From positions 1-58,613 of the IMG/VR virus record IMGVR_UViG_3300005527_003647: a DNA stretch of 58,613 nt. One strand, 5' to 3'. The position numbers and the translations under genes were made by a program. The notes beneath the pieces are model-generated. The model was given only the letters and a program-made list of their open reading frames with translations. It did no database searches and had not been told where the DNA came from. Source of the DNA: a virus. Below are positions 20,127-28,104 of this stretch, piece by piece; the stretch's first letter is position 1; each line of letters starts with the position of its first letter.

Positions 20127-20861
20127 ATGATTGGAATTATTGGTTATGGAATGGTTGGACAAGCCGTTGAATACGGCTTTTCCAAAACCCAAGTTTTCGT
20201 TTGTGATCCGAAATATAATCACGTAACGGTCAAAGGCCTCTGTTTATTAAATCCAGAGGCAATATTCGTTTGTGTCCCCACACCAACAGACGATACTAAT
20301 TATTCATTGGTTACTTCAGTATTGAATGAAATTTTCGAGATGAACTATCAGGGAATAGTTATAGTAAAGTCCACAATTTTGCCGCAATATCTTGAAAAAT
20401 ATGATATTGTGTATAACCCAGAATTTCTATCAAGATCAACCTCGAAAGAAGATTTTGTAAATCCACACTTATTAATACTTTCTGGTAAAAAATCTCAACA
20501 GGCTTTGGAACTTTATAAAAAACATTCTACCGTAGATACTGAAAATATTTTTGTAACAGATATTAATACAGCATCATTTATAAAATACACCATGAATTCC
20601 TTTTATGCAACTAAGGTAACTTTTATGAACTCTATGTATGAGGTTGCTAAAAAAATGGGTGTCGATTATAATGAAGCTATAACTGTTCTCTCTAAACATC
20701 CATGGATGGGATCCAATCATTTCAAAGTACCTGGTCCTGATGGTAAAAAAGGATTTGGTGGGCCTTGTTTACCAAAAGACACAGAGTGTTTAGTTAAAAA
20801 TTATGATGTTGAAATACTTAAAAAAGTTTTGGAATTAAATCAAAAGTTTAGAAATGAATAA
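20127..20861 (+). CDS. UDP-glucose/GDP-mannose dehydrogenase family protein, short form (244 aa)
   Basis: The N-terminal Rossmann motif is GYGMVG at residues 6-11. The central domain has 'NSFYATKVTFMNSMYEVAKK', and the active-site cysteine motif FGGPCLPKDT has its Cys near residue 214. These define NAD-dependent oxidation of a nucleotide-sugar C6 alcohol to a uronic acid. Full enzymes have about 390-450 residues with a C-terminal UDP-binding domain; this protein ends about 30 residues after the catalytic Cys and lacks that domain. It may be a reduced phage form, or may act on another acceptor. It sits three bases after the fibre stop and could supply sugars to the glycan genes downstream. Confidence 0.78.
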   Translation: MIGIIGYGMVGQAVEYGFSKTQVFVCDPKYNHVTVKGLCLLNPEAIFVCVPTPTDDTNYSLVTSVLNEIFEMNYQGIVIVKSTILPQYLEKYDIVYNPEFLSRSTSKEDFVNPHLLILSGKKSQQALELYKKHSTVDTENIFVTDINTASFIKYTMNSFYATKVTFMNSMYEVAKKMGVDYNEAITVLSKHPWMGSNHFKVPGPDGKKGFGGPCLPKDTECLVKNYDVEILKKVLELNQKFRNE

Positions 20862-20887
20862 GTTTGTTGAACAGTTTTGTCAAACAC

Positions 20888-20929
20888 TATATATTAGTAC
20901 GTCTTTGGTTTAAATAAAAAGGAGAAAAA
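20888..20929 (+). promoter_or_regulatory. Possible promoter and strong ribosome site before the modification island
   Basis: The 68-base gap 20862-20929 is among the longest spacers in the window. It contains an AT-rich 'ctatatatta' element (20888-20897), a 'tttaaata' stretch ending near 20915, and a strong 'ggag' Shine-Dalgarno (20921-20924) five bases before the ATG at 20930. It separates the fibre/sugar genes from a run of about 27 packed genes, where a promoter would make sense. No clear -35 box or T4 late TATAAATA match is present, so this is a suggestion. Confidence 0.3.
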
Positions 20930-22036
20930 ATGGTAGTAGATATAAACGTAACAAGTATCTGCAATTTAGCTTGCACATATTGTTCCGAAGGTTTTGAATG
21001 TGGACTATCTACCGAGTTTGAAGAAAATACTTCTTTGACATTAGATAATGTTGAAGAATTTATGGCTAAAATTTCTGATCCCAAAAAAGATGTTTATTTC
21101 TGGGGTGGTGAACCATTTGTTAATTGGGATTTTTGTAAAGGTGTCATAGAAAAATTTAAACATGATCCTGGTTTTTCTTTTTTCTTTTATACAAATGGAA
21201 CGTATTTAAAGAGATATTTAAAAGATTTGGTTAGAATTCACAATGAGATTCCCGGTAGATTAAAGTTGCAGGTTTCATATGATGGAAAGCCTGTAAACGA
21301 CATCGCCAGAGTGACTAAATCTGGTACTCCATCGTCAGCAATGGTCAAAGCAAACTATATTGCAGCTAAAGAAGCTGGATTGAATGTTTCACTGAAATCT
21401 GTACTAACGTCTGAAAATTTCCACTTAATCTATGAAGCCTTTTTGGATGTCATAGAAATGGATAAAAATTATTTTCCAACACCAGATTTATACAGCCAAT
21501 TGACAGAAGAAGAATTTATGCCTAAATTGGAAGTATTAAAGGATGGATTGAAGAAAATTGCTAAACATATTTACGAAAATAAATTACCTCCTGAGAAGTT
21601 TGGATGGTTCCAACAATCTAGAGCTCTATGTGCAGCAGGTATAAATTACGTAAGTGTTGATTTAAACGGCGATTTGAGTCCTTGCCATGGATGCATGTAC
21701 AAAGAATCGCATTCACATAAATTAGGAAATATTTTTAAAGTTGCAGATTTGGATCAGTTGATTGAAGAAAAATCTCAAATGTATAAGGATGCGTTGAAGA
21801 ATCAACCTTTAGATTGTATGAACTGTGACAGTCAATTCTGTATGAAATGTAATGCGGCAACTTATGAAAAATCAGAAAAAGAAACATATCTAGAAAAATG
21901 GAGTGATCATACAGCAAATTGGCAAGTCTGTAAAGTATTTAAGACAAACGAGATAGTACATCACGCATTAAGAACTGCACTAAAGAGTTATAAAAAGCCT
22001 GTAATTAAAATTCAGGCTGAACAGTGTACAGTATAA
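20930..22036 (+). CDS. Radical SAM/SPASM protein 1
   Basis: The cluster-binding motif CNLACTYC places Cys at residues 11, 15 and 18; the GGEP strand follows at 59-62. From about residue 234 the protein has a SPASM-type region: 'CAAGINYVSVDLNGDLSPC', HGC, then 'CMNCDSQFCMKC' and a late Cys in 'QVCKVF'. This layout binds extra 4Fe-4S clusters and is typical of peptide-modifying enzymes (anaerobic sulfatase maturase, PqqE, sactionine and ranthipeptide enzymes). Strong ribosome site. It is the first gene of the island and is followed 9 bases later by a second enzyme of the same class. Substrate unknown; the Cys-rich protein encoded 3.6 kb downstream is the obvious candidate. Confidence 0.88.
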   Translation: MVVDINVTSICNLACTYCSEGFECGLSTEFEENTSLTLDNVEEFMAKISDPKKDVYFWGGEPFVNWDFCKGVIEKFKHDPGFSFFFYTNGTYLKRYLKDLVRIHNEIPGRLKLQVSYDGKPVNDIARVTKSGTPSSAMVKANYIAAKEAGLNVSLKSVLTSENFHLIYEAFLDVIEMDKNYFPTPDLYSQLTEEEFMPKLEVLKDGLKKIAKHIYENKLPPEKFGWFQQSRALCAAGINYVSVDLNGDLSPCHGCMYKESHSHKLGNIFKVADLDQLIEEKSQMYKDALKNQPLDCMNCDSQFCMKCNAATYEKSEKETYLEKWSDHTANWQVCKVFKTNEIVHHALRTALKSYKKPVIKIQAEQCTV

Positions 22037-22045
22037 GGATAATAA

Positions 22046-23170
22046 ATGTTTACATTAGAAGTAAGTGTTACTGAAAAGTGTAATCTAGGTTGTCCGTATT
22101 GTTATGTGGCAAACAGACCAACTTGGATGACGAAAGAAGTTTTTGATCAGGGTATGAAAGACCTGCCAAAATTAATGCAAAGGTCCGGTGATAAAGATTA
22201 TCATGTAAGTTTTTTTGGTGGTGAACCTTTATTAAATTGGGACCTAATAACTCACGCTGTTCCTTATTTAAGATCGGATGATAAATGTAAAGGTATTAAT
22301 ATCATCACAAATTTAACGATGATTGATCAAGATAAAGCTAATTATTTGAGAAATAATGGTGTTGGCGTTTCTTGGTCTTTTGATGGTATGAGTTCTAATG
22401 AGAGTAGACCTTTACTTCCACTTTTGGAAAATACTAATCCAGAAACAGGCGAATTGTTTGATGGTATACTTTCGATGTATGAATATAAGAAAGATATCAT
22501 AAAGAATTTGACAAACGGATGTAAGGTCATGATATGGCCAGGAAATACAAAAGACATGAAAGAGAATTTTGAATTTCTCTTAGATTGGGGTATAGATCAT
22601 CCCGATTTTAGTATTGTTCGTGATGATGTTTGGACAGAAGATGATATAATACAGTTTAGATATGAATGTGAAAGACTTGCAGATTTTTGGATAGAAAAGA
22701 TAAAATCTGGTAAACCATGTTCAGTAGGATTTTTAAAACTAGCTATTTTAGATATTCTCTATGGTTTAGTGAAAGGTAAAAGACCTTTTGGTTGTTTTGC
22801 TGGAACTAATGGTGGAGTATTGATGAGTTCTGGGGAATTCTACCCTTGCGCTAGGTTTGCATCCAAAAAAATTATGAAAATGGATGAACAGTATAATTTT
22901 AGGTACTATCAAGACATTTTTAATCCAAAAAATTATGATAAATGTGAACCGTGTGATTTGAAACAGGTGTGTAATGCCGGTTGTACATATTCTCAAATTA
23001 TGAATGATAATAAACCATTAGATAGTATTTGTGAATTGTTCCACATATATTATGAACAAGCAATGCGAGTGGTAGATGAGTGTAAAGACGAAAGAGTTTT
23101 CCAAGATTTGGTTTTAAATTATATCGAAAATGTTGGTGTTGAAAATGAAGGTGTGGAGTGTAGGAACTAA
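22046..23170 (+). CDS. Radical SAM/SPASM protein 2
   Basis: Radical SAM motif CNLGCPYC at residues 12-19 and 'SFFGGEPLLNWD' near 55. The C-terminal region has a full SPASM signature: 'CFAGTNGGVLMSSGEFYPCA', then 'CEPCDLKQVCNAGC' and a closing Cys in 'ICELFHIYYEQA'. This spacing is close to that of anaerobic sulfatase-maturase and PqqE-type enzymes, which modify peptide or protein residues via a 5'-deoxyadenosyl radical. 374 residues, a usual length. Good 'aaggataataa' ribosome site. It differs from protein 1 well beyond the motifs, so this is not a recent duplication. Confidence 0.9.
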   Translation: MFTLEVSVTEKCNLGCPYCYVANRPTWMTKEVFDQGMKDLPKLMQRSGDKDYHVSFFGGEPLLNWDLITHAVPYLRSDDKCKGINIITNLTMIDQDKANYLRNNGVGVSWSFDGMSSNESRPLLPLLENTNPETGELFDGILSMYEYKKDIIKNLTNGCKVMIWPGNTKDMKENFEFLLDWGIDHPDFSIVRDDVWTEDDIIQFRYECERLADFWIEKIKSGKPCSVGFLKLAILDILYGLVKGKRPFGCFAGTNGGVLMSSGEFYPCARFASKKIMKMDEQYNFRYYQDIFNPKNYDKCEPCDLKQVCNAGCTYSQIMNDNKPLDSICELFHIYYEQAMRVVDECKDERVFQDLVLNYIENVGVENEGVECRN

Positions 23171-23171
23171 C

Positions 23172-24020
23172 ATGAAAATTGTTTCTTGCACCAGTCAAGA
23201 TAAAATTCTTAGAATTAACTGGCATATATTAAATTGGTGTAATTTAAAATGTTCCTACTGTAATGTAAAGGAACATTTGAGTTATGATTATAATGATAAT
23301 ACTCAAATTTCAAATAATTATAAATTGATTATAAGTAGATTAAAAACTATTTCTAAACCTTTTGAGATTTGTTTGACTGGTGGGGAACCAACATTACATC
23401 CCAATATCGAAGATATATTAAGTGGATTAAATGAAATTGAAAATTTAACTAAAATTTATTTTTTTACTAACTTAACTAGATCAGAAAATTTTTATAAAAA
23501 TATAAAAAGTTTTTCGAAAGTTACATATTACGCATCCTTTCACCCCGAATATCACAAAGAAGATTTTTTAGATAAGTGTAAAAATCTAAACTGTGAGGTT
23601 CATATAAGTATGATGCCTGAATATAAAAATTACATTTTAAAAATTATTGATAAGTGTAAGTTGGAGGATATAAAATTTACATTAAATTTTTTAAGAGACA
23701 CAAAATATTATTCAAGTAATTTAGAAGAAGATTTTTTCGTAGAAGCTTCTACTGCTGAATCTATGATTGATATGGATGTTTTATATGATAATGGCTTTCG
23801 AGAAAATACTACAAATTTAAGATTATTATACGATAAAAAAAATAATTTCAAAGGCTATAAATGTTTACCGGAATCTTTTCAAATAGAATTAAATAATGTA
23901 GTTAAAAATGTTTGCACTAACGAAATTATGCCATTATCTTTAAAAGATATTACGAAAAAGGTTATTTGTCCAAAAGAAGTTTGTGAAGGTGGACTTATGA
24001 TGTATCCTAAGGAAATTTAA
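23172..24020 (+). CDS. Radical SAM protein 3 (short C-terminal Cys region)
   Basis: I chose ATG 23172, just after the upstream stop with an 'aggaa' ribosome site, rather than an in-frame ATG 42 bases upstream that would overlap the previous gene. Motif CNLKCSYC at residues 23-30; 'LTGGEPTLHP' near 74. The C-terminal part has 'GYKC', a Cys in 'NVCTNEIM' and 'VICPKEVCEGG', an arrangement that also appears in radical SAM protein 6 (KGWNC..., FCMPK, VCPHKACNCDG). The two are thus a paralogous pair, perhaps binding an auxiliary cluster. Substrate unknown. Confidence 0.85.
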   Translation: MKIVSCTSQDKILRINWHILNWCNLKCSYCNVKEHLSYDYNDNTQISNNYKLIISRLKTISKPFEICLTGGEPTLHPNIEDILSGLNEIENLTKIYFFTNLTRSENFYKNIKSFSKVTYYASFHPEYHKEDFLDKCKNLNCEVHISMMPEYKNYILKIIDKCKLEDIKFTLNFLRDTKYYSSNLEEDFFVEASTAESMIDMDVLYDNGFRENTTNLRLLYDKKNNFKGYKCLPESFQIELNNVVKNVCTNEIMPLSLKDITKKVICPKEVCEGGLMMYPKEI

Positions 24021-24349
24021 TGAAGAAAAATTTTAAAAGTATTGTATCTATACCTATTAAAGTTGAGATGCAACCAGTTGAACATCAAAGCAATAAAGTT
24101 TTGACTGTTGATGATTTGTCGAAACAAATAGAAGAAGCTAAAAAGGGAAAAGCCAAAGTCGATAGTAAGTATGTAGGATTTGAACTGACTGAGAGAGGAC
24201 ATTTATTCGAATATAAATTTGATTATGTTAAATTTTTGGACAATATGTCATTCATAATCAAAACGGCAAAACAGCGTAAAGAAATGAATCCTAATAATGT
24301 CTATACAATGGATAAAACTAAAAGTGCTAGACGAAAAAAAGAAATATGA
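24020..24349 (+). CDS. Small basic protein of unknown function between radical SAM genes (109 aa)
   Basis: No family recognised. It is Lys-rich, with a middle segment 'VDDLSKQIEEAKKGKAKV', an aromatic stretch 'YVGFELTERGHLFEYKFDYV' and a basic tail ending RRKKEI. It has no cysteines, so it is unlikely to be a thioether-type substrate. It shares one base with radical SAM 3 and four (ATGA) with radical SAM 4, so all three are translationally coupled. A small partner between two radical SAM genes could be a recognition or chaperone protein of the PqqD kind, but I see no diagnostic pattern. Confidence 0.6.
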   Translation: MKKNFKSIVSIPIKVEMQPVEHQSNKVLTVDDLSKQIEEAKKGKAKVDSKYVGFELTERGHLFEYKFDYVKFLDNMSFIIKTAKQRKEMNPNNVYTMDKTKSARRKKEI

Positions 24350-25239
24350 ACGCCGAAACTTTCAAAAAAAAGTATCCTCAAATAAATTTTTATGTAGGAC
24401 ATGAAACGGATAAAACTGTAACTAAAGATTCGGGAGTAAATGTATTATATTTCACAAATAAATGTAATTTAGCTTGTACATATTGTTATGAAGATTTGCC
24501 TGGTCGCCCTCCACAAATTTTGTCTAAAGAAGATATTAAAAAAAGTATCGATAGAGTTATAGAAAGAGAAGATCCCAATAGTCAAACATTATTTGTTCTT
24601 TTTGGTGGAGAAGCTACTATGGAATGGGATAATGTTTGTTATGCCATGAATTATGCCTATACAAAAAAGAAAAATGTTCATTTTAATTTAAACACAAATG
24701 GCATAAGATACCTAAAACAAAGTTTTATAGAGGAAACAAAAAACAATTTTTTTTATAAAAAAAACTTGTTAAGTATAGACGTTAGTTTTGACGGTATAGG
24801 AAATTCGGATAGAGTCACACACGGCGGCAAGGATTCAACTAATTTAATGATCCAAGTTTTCAGAAATTTGAGAAAAAACGCAATGAAATTTAGGATAAGA
24901 TACACCATACATCACAAAAACGTTCATAATTGCTATGAAGATATGTCCAATATTATTAGATATTTTAAACCAACCCGTCTTATAACATCCGTTGCGTGGG
25001 AAACTCTCAATAAAATTCAAATTGACTTGCTCCAAAACATGAAAGAAAGTCTCAGGAAAGATTGGATAAATAGGATAATTGATGTTCCAGTTTGTGAGTT
25101 ATTTTGTGACATGTGTGATGGATGTGGTGAGAGAAAGGAAGTAAAAACTTATTTTACTGACGAGGGTAATGTAACCACATATGGTAATTATGAGAACTCC
25201 CCGAAATTTCATGATTTTAAAGAAAAGGTAATAATATGA
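24346..25239 (+). CDS. Radical SAM protein 4
   Basis: An approximately 35-residue N-terminal extension precedes CNLACTYC (Cys 40, 44, 47), with 'FVLFGGEATMEWD' near residue 88. 'LLSIDVSFDGIGNSDRVTHG' is the substrate/SAM-barrel strand common in peptide-modifying members. The C-terminus is short but Cys-dense: 'VCELFCDMCDGCGERKEV', followed by a 'YFTDEGNVTTYGN' hairpin, so a truncated SPASM or twitch domain is likely. 297 residues. Coupled by ATGA overlaps to the genes on both sides, and only 1.3 kb upstream of the Cys-rich repeat tail. Confidence 0.86.
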   Translation: MNAETFKKKYPQINFYVGHETDKTVTKDSGVNVLYFTNKCNLACTYCYEDLPGRPPQILSKEDIKKSIDRVIEREDPNSQTLFVLFGGEATMEWDNVCYAMNYAYTKKKNVHFNLNTNGIRYLKQSFIEETKNNFFYKKNLLSIDVSFDGIGNSDRVTHGGKDSTNLMIQVFRNLRKNAMKFRIRYTIHHKNVHNCYEDMSNIIRYFKPTRLITSVAWETLNKIQIDLLQNMKESLRKDWINRIIDVPVCELFCDMCDGCGERKEVKTYFTDEGNVTTYGNYENSPKFHDFKEKVII

Positions 25240-25628
25240 GCACTGATAGAGAAATTGTAATTGAAAAGTTAACGAGTATTTCACAAAATATTAAAGAGAT
25301 ATCGGAATATGATGAAGGCCTCGCCAACTTAATTTGGATAGGTTTTGACACAGCTATGAGTTTAGCACAATCTATTTCTGAAAATAATGAGAAAAAGGAA
25401 CAAATTGATATTTCTGTTTACATTCAACAAATTTGTGATGCTTTGGGTGTTGATATTGAACAAATGGTTTTATCAATTATTCAAAATAACAATACTCAAG
25501 AATCTAGTAATAAAGAGCCGGACTTGGAAACTTTAGACTTTATAACATCCGATCTTGATGACTATGAAAAGTTTTTAGCAAAAAGTTCAGCAAAAAATAA
25601 TTTAGATTTTTTATCAAAGGAAATATAA
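25236..25628 (+). CDS. Unknown acidic helical protein next to the Cys-rich protein (130 aa)
   Basis: No family recognised. It is acidic and predicted mostly helical, with segments 'EKLTSISQNIKEISEYDEGL', 'QIDISVYIQQICDALGVDIE' and a C-terminal acidic part around 'DLETLDFITSDLDDYEKFLA'. It has one Cys, and no membrane segment or signal. It overlaps radical SAM 4 by four bases and ends one base before the Cys-rich protein gene. Its position suggests an accessory protein for the radical SAM or Cys-rich protein pair, such as a scaffold or leader-binding protein. That is inference only. Confidence 0.6.
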   Translation: MSTDREIVIEKLTSISQNIKEISEYDEGLANLIWIGFDTAMSLAQSISENNEKKEQIDISVYIQQICDALGVDIEQMVLSIIQNNNTQESSNKEPDLETLDFITSDLDDYEKFLAKSSAKNNLDFLSKEI

Positions 25629-25629
25629 G

Positions 25630-26238
25630 ATGGCTTTAGGTAAAATGTTTGACACTACTCTTGGAGTAGGTACTAACACAACTCCTGCTGGTGAACATAA
25701 AAGGCTATCAATAACTATACAAGGAACTGTTGGTAGTAATGCAGTGAATTATGATCTTGCGAATGTTGTAGCTGGAGAGGATTTAATAACTAGATCGTTT
25801 TTTCAATCGCTGCTTGATAAAGCAAAAGAAGAAAATACGAGAAGGGGAGGCAGCGCCACTAAAGGTTCGTTATCAACAACAAACATTAGAGCTGCCGACT
25901 TTAATAATATCCGAGCACTTTTTGCTGTTGCCGATTCTAGGACAAATCAAGTTTATAATGATTGGTCTGGTGCAAATGCTAATTTGCCTAATGGTCCGAC
26001 AGTAAATAGTCCCACAATAACAACCTTTCCTACTACTGCTGCACCAACTGGTGTTCCAGCAGCAGTTACCACAGATCCAGCAACTCAAATTAGAGCTACA
26101 ATTCTGAATTCTCTCATTAATGCTTTGAATTCTGCTGGGCAAGTTTGCACCTGTAATTGTAATTATTGTACTTGTAATTGCAATTATTGTACATGTAACT
26201 GTAATTACGCATGTACCTGCAACTGTAATTACTCCTAA
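25630..26238 (+). CDS. Cys-rich C-terminal repeat protein, candidate RiPP-like or metal-binding substrate
   Basis: 202 residues. The first about 170 contain no cysteine and look like a folded, possibly structural protein: a Gly/Thr-rich start, then 'RLSITIQGTVG', a helical 'SFFQSLLDKAKEENTRRGG', 'AADFNNIRALFAVADSR', and a Pro/Thr-rich linker ('PTVNSPTITTFPTTAAP'). The last 30 residues (173-202) are four copies of CTCNCNY, the last preceded by Ala and followed by Ser, giving 12 cysteines. Four radical SAM genes precede it and four follow. A long leader-like domain plus a repeated Cys core suggests modification by those enzymes. Alternatives are a metallothionein-like tail (CxCxC and CxxC spacings) or disulfide cross-linking of a virion protein. 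Ribosome site 'aaagga' upstream. Confidence 0.75.
   Translation: MALGKMFDTTLGVGTNTTPAGEHKRLSITIQGTVGSNAVNYDLANVVAGEDLITRSFFQSLLDKAKEENTRRGGSATKGSLSTTNIRAADFNNIRALFAVADSRTNQVYNDWSGANANLPNGPTVNSPTITTFPTTAAPTGVPAAVTTDPATQIRATILNSLINALNSAGQVCTCNCNYCTCNCNYCTCNCNYACTCNCNYS
26146..26235 (+). repeat. Four coding heptapeptide repeats CTCNCNY
   Basis: Units begin at 26146, 26167, 26188 and 26212 (an Ala codon precedes the fourth; a Ser codon follows it). Codons for the same residue differ between copies: Cys is TGC or TGT, Thr is ACC, ACT or ACA, and Asn is AAT or AAC, while the peptide is unchanged. Cys spacing is CxCxCxxC through the array. Confidence 0.95.
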
Positions 26239-26285
26239 TTAAAAATATTATGTTTTTTCAACTAAATCATTTAGAAGAAACCAAT

Positions 26286-26711
26286 ATGTCTTACATAAGA
26301 CATTTTAATCATGGAATAAGATTGGGATCTTGGTTATTTTTGTGTTCCATCATTTTTTTAATTTATTGTCTTTTCTCTTTAAAATTTTTAGAAAACTTTG
26401 TGATAGCACGAATAAACACAATGTATCATGGATTAATGTTGCGATGGTTTGAAGATGAAACATTTAATCGTGGAAAACCAGAAAAAGATGTTTTAGAAGA
26501 AAAGAAATATAAAAAGCAGTATGTAAAATTGATCGAAGATGGAATGATAAATCCTTTCAATAAAGTTAAAATATTTAATGGACTGTTAATTGCATCCATT
26601 ACTAGTATAACACATTCTTTTATACCACAAATATTTGTGCATCATGCTGCCACCAATGTAATAAGATTATATTTTAATTATAAAATAATGGAGAAATTAA
26701 ATGAAAAATGA
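26286..26711 (+). CDS. Small membrane protein of unknown function
   Basis: From ATG 26286 the protein has 141 residues; an ATG at 26250 would add 12, but the internal start has an 'agaagaaa' ribosome site five bases upstream. A strongly hydrophobic segment 'GSWLFLCSIIFLIYCLFSLKFL' near residues 12-33 is a membrane helix. A second apolar stretch 'IFNGLLIASITSITHSFIPQ' near 98-117 may be another. Between them is a charged region (EKDVLEEKKYKKQYVKLIED). No holin, transporter or peptidase motif is visible. It directly follows the Cys-rich protein, so export or anchoring of a product is possible but unproven. Confidence 0.55.
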   Translation: MSYIRHFNHGIRLGSWLFLCSIIFLIYCLFSLKFLENFVIARINTMYHGLMLRWFEDETFNRGKPEKDVLEEKKYKKQYVKLIEDGMINPFNKVKIFNGLLIASITSITHSFIPQIFVHHAATNVIRLYFNYKIMEKLNEK

Positions 26712-27105
26712 TAGAGTTGAAATTGAAGGTATTGATGCGAATACTTATGCTGGAAAAGCAATTAATGCATGTAAGTTAAAAGCAAGAGGAATTTTTGGAG
26801 ATGAACTTTTAACTTTTAAACTTTTGGATTTTGTAAGTTTTTTAATGTTAAATAATGAATTTACGTCAAAAGGTTATTTTATTAGTGAACATAATAGGGA
26901 AGAAATTTATATAAAAATTATAGAAACTGGTGATATACAATTAATAAATGATTTGGAAAAATATATTAATCTTAGAGATTCTATAAAAGAATTACAAAGA
27001 AAAAAAGATGAATTTTACGATATTATTGAAAAATTAAATAATTTATCAAACTTGAATGATGAAACGAGTGTTAATGAAATTGTAGAGTCTTATCTAAGGA
27101 GATAA
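26701..27105 (+). CDS. Unknown protein (134 aa) with C-terminal coiled coil
   Basis: No family recognised. The N-terminal two thirds look alpha/beta or winged-helix-like ('KLKARGIFGDELLTFKLLDF', 'IYIKIIETGDIQLINDLEKY'), and residues about 90-130 form an amphipathic coiled coil ('DSIKELQRKKDEFYDIIEKL'). It overlaps the membrane-protein gene by 11 bases. A peptide-binding role for such a small protein in a radical SAM cluster is conceivable, but there is no diagnostic motif. Confidence 0.55.
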   Translation: MKNDRVEIEGIDANTYAGKAINACKLKARGIFGDELLTFKLLDFVSFLMLNNEFTSKGYFISEHNREEIYIKIIETGDIQLINDLEKYINLRDSIKELQRKKDEFYDIIEKLNNLSNLNDETSVNEIVESYLRR

Positions 27106-27107
27106 AT

Positions 27108-28100
27108 TTGATAACCTTAATAAATGGACCTAAAAGTATACATTTAAGATATATTGCTAGAAGTATTTTAGATTCTGAAAAGATATGGAATTTTGAAGAT
27201 TATACTGTAAAATATAAAAATGATGGATTCATAATTTTCGATTCAGAAGGAACAAATATATATTGCAATAACTCGGAATTGGGTAATATAAACAATGATC
27301 TTTTAATAATGACCGAAGGTCAGAAAACTTATCTATTGGAAGAAATAGATAAGTTTAGTCACGACATTAATGAAAAAATTGTAGAACATCATTTCATAGA
27401 TTCTTGGCCTACAACAAGTATAGATAATTTATTCAGTGAAGAATGTTTTTTGGAAAATTATGAATCTTTAGAATATGAAATGGAGTATCAAAAACTTTTA
27501 GATGACTTGAAGGATGATAGTATAACTAACATATGGACTGGAAGATTTTCTGCTTCTTGTATAAAAACCCTAAGGGAAAAGTTAGGAACAGAAAATGTAA
27601 GAGTTATAAACTTTTTCAGGAATCCTAGTGCTTGCATTTTTGGCAATCAATTAGATCCTGATTGTCAGTTAAAAAATGGATTAATTTCTATTTTAAATAT
27701 GGTAATGGTTAAAAATTTACCAAATACCTTTAATATTAGATATGAAGATTTTTTAACCAATAAAAATTTTCATCTAAATGAAAATCAGATAGATTTTCCG
27801 GAAAAAATTGTAAATTATAATGGTATTATTAGTCTTTATGAAAAAGAAAACTATAGATTAGAATTAATAAATGAAAATTTGATGGATCAGTTAAATCAAA
27901 ACTTTTTGGATTTTGACTTGATAAAAAATTTAAAAATTGGAATGAGACCAAATAATTATAAAGATTATGAAGGTTTTGAAAAATATATGACGTTATTAGA
28001 AAATAATTTAAATTTAGAAATTGCGAATAATATTCCAAAAAACTTTTTTGAATTTTTAGGTTATACTCCATTAACAGTGGAACAAATTATCACCGGTTAA
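27108..28100 (+). CDS. Possible sulfotransferase-like protein (TTG start)
   Basis: TTG at 27108 is chosen because a near-perfect 'aggag' lies six bases upstream and the previous gene stops at 27105. The N-terminal 'LINGPKSIHLRYIARSIL' sits where sulfotransferases have their 5'-phosphosulfate loop, and 'VRVINFFRNPSACIFGNQ' (about residues 164-181) resembles the 3'-phosphate loop (usually RDPR...S). 'NIRYEDFLTN' also matches the 'RYEDL' strand of such enzymes. The match is weak: the classical PRSGTT loop is absent. It could be a diverged or inactive sulfotransferase or an unrelated P-loop protein. Confidence 0.45.
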   Translation: MITLINGPKSIHLRYIARSILDSEKIWNFEDYTVKYKNDGFIIFDSEGTNIYCNNSELGNINNDLLIMTEGQKTYLLEEIDKFSHDINEKIVEHHFIDSWPTTSIDNLFSEECFLENYESLEYEMEYQKLLDDLKDDSITNIWTGRFSASCIKTLREKLGTENVRVINFFRNPSACIFGNQLDPDCQLKNGLISILNMVMVKNLPNTFNIRYEDFLTNKNFHLNENQIDFPEKIVNYNGIISLYEKENYRLELINENLMDQLNQNFLDFDLIKNLKIGMRPNNYKDYEGFEKYMTLLENNLNLEIANNIPKNFFEFLGYTPLTVEQIITG

Positions 28101-28104
28101 TTCT

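Noticed and set aside
20865-20888. Possible terminator hairpin after the UDP-sugar dehydrogenase (gtttg...caaac)
   Set aside because: The stem is only five AT-rich pairs with a 14-base loop, and no T-run follows.
23130-23171. Earlier in-frame ATG for radical SAM 3
   Set aside because: It would overlap the preceding gene by 41 bases; the ATG at 23172 has a good ribosome site and no overlap.
24020-24349. The 109-residue protein as the radical SAM substrate
   Set aside because: It has no cysteines and no repeated core; the CTCNCNY protein is a much better candidate.
26146-26235. Cys tail as a frameshift artefact
   Set aside because: The repeat keeps the frame through four units with silent codon changes and ends in a normal stop, so it is under selection as protein.
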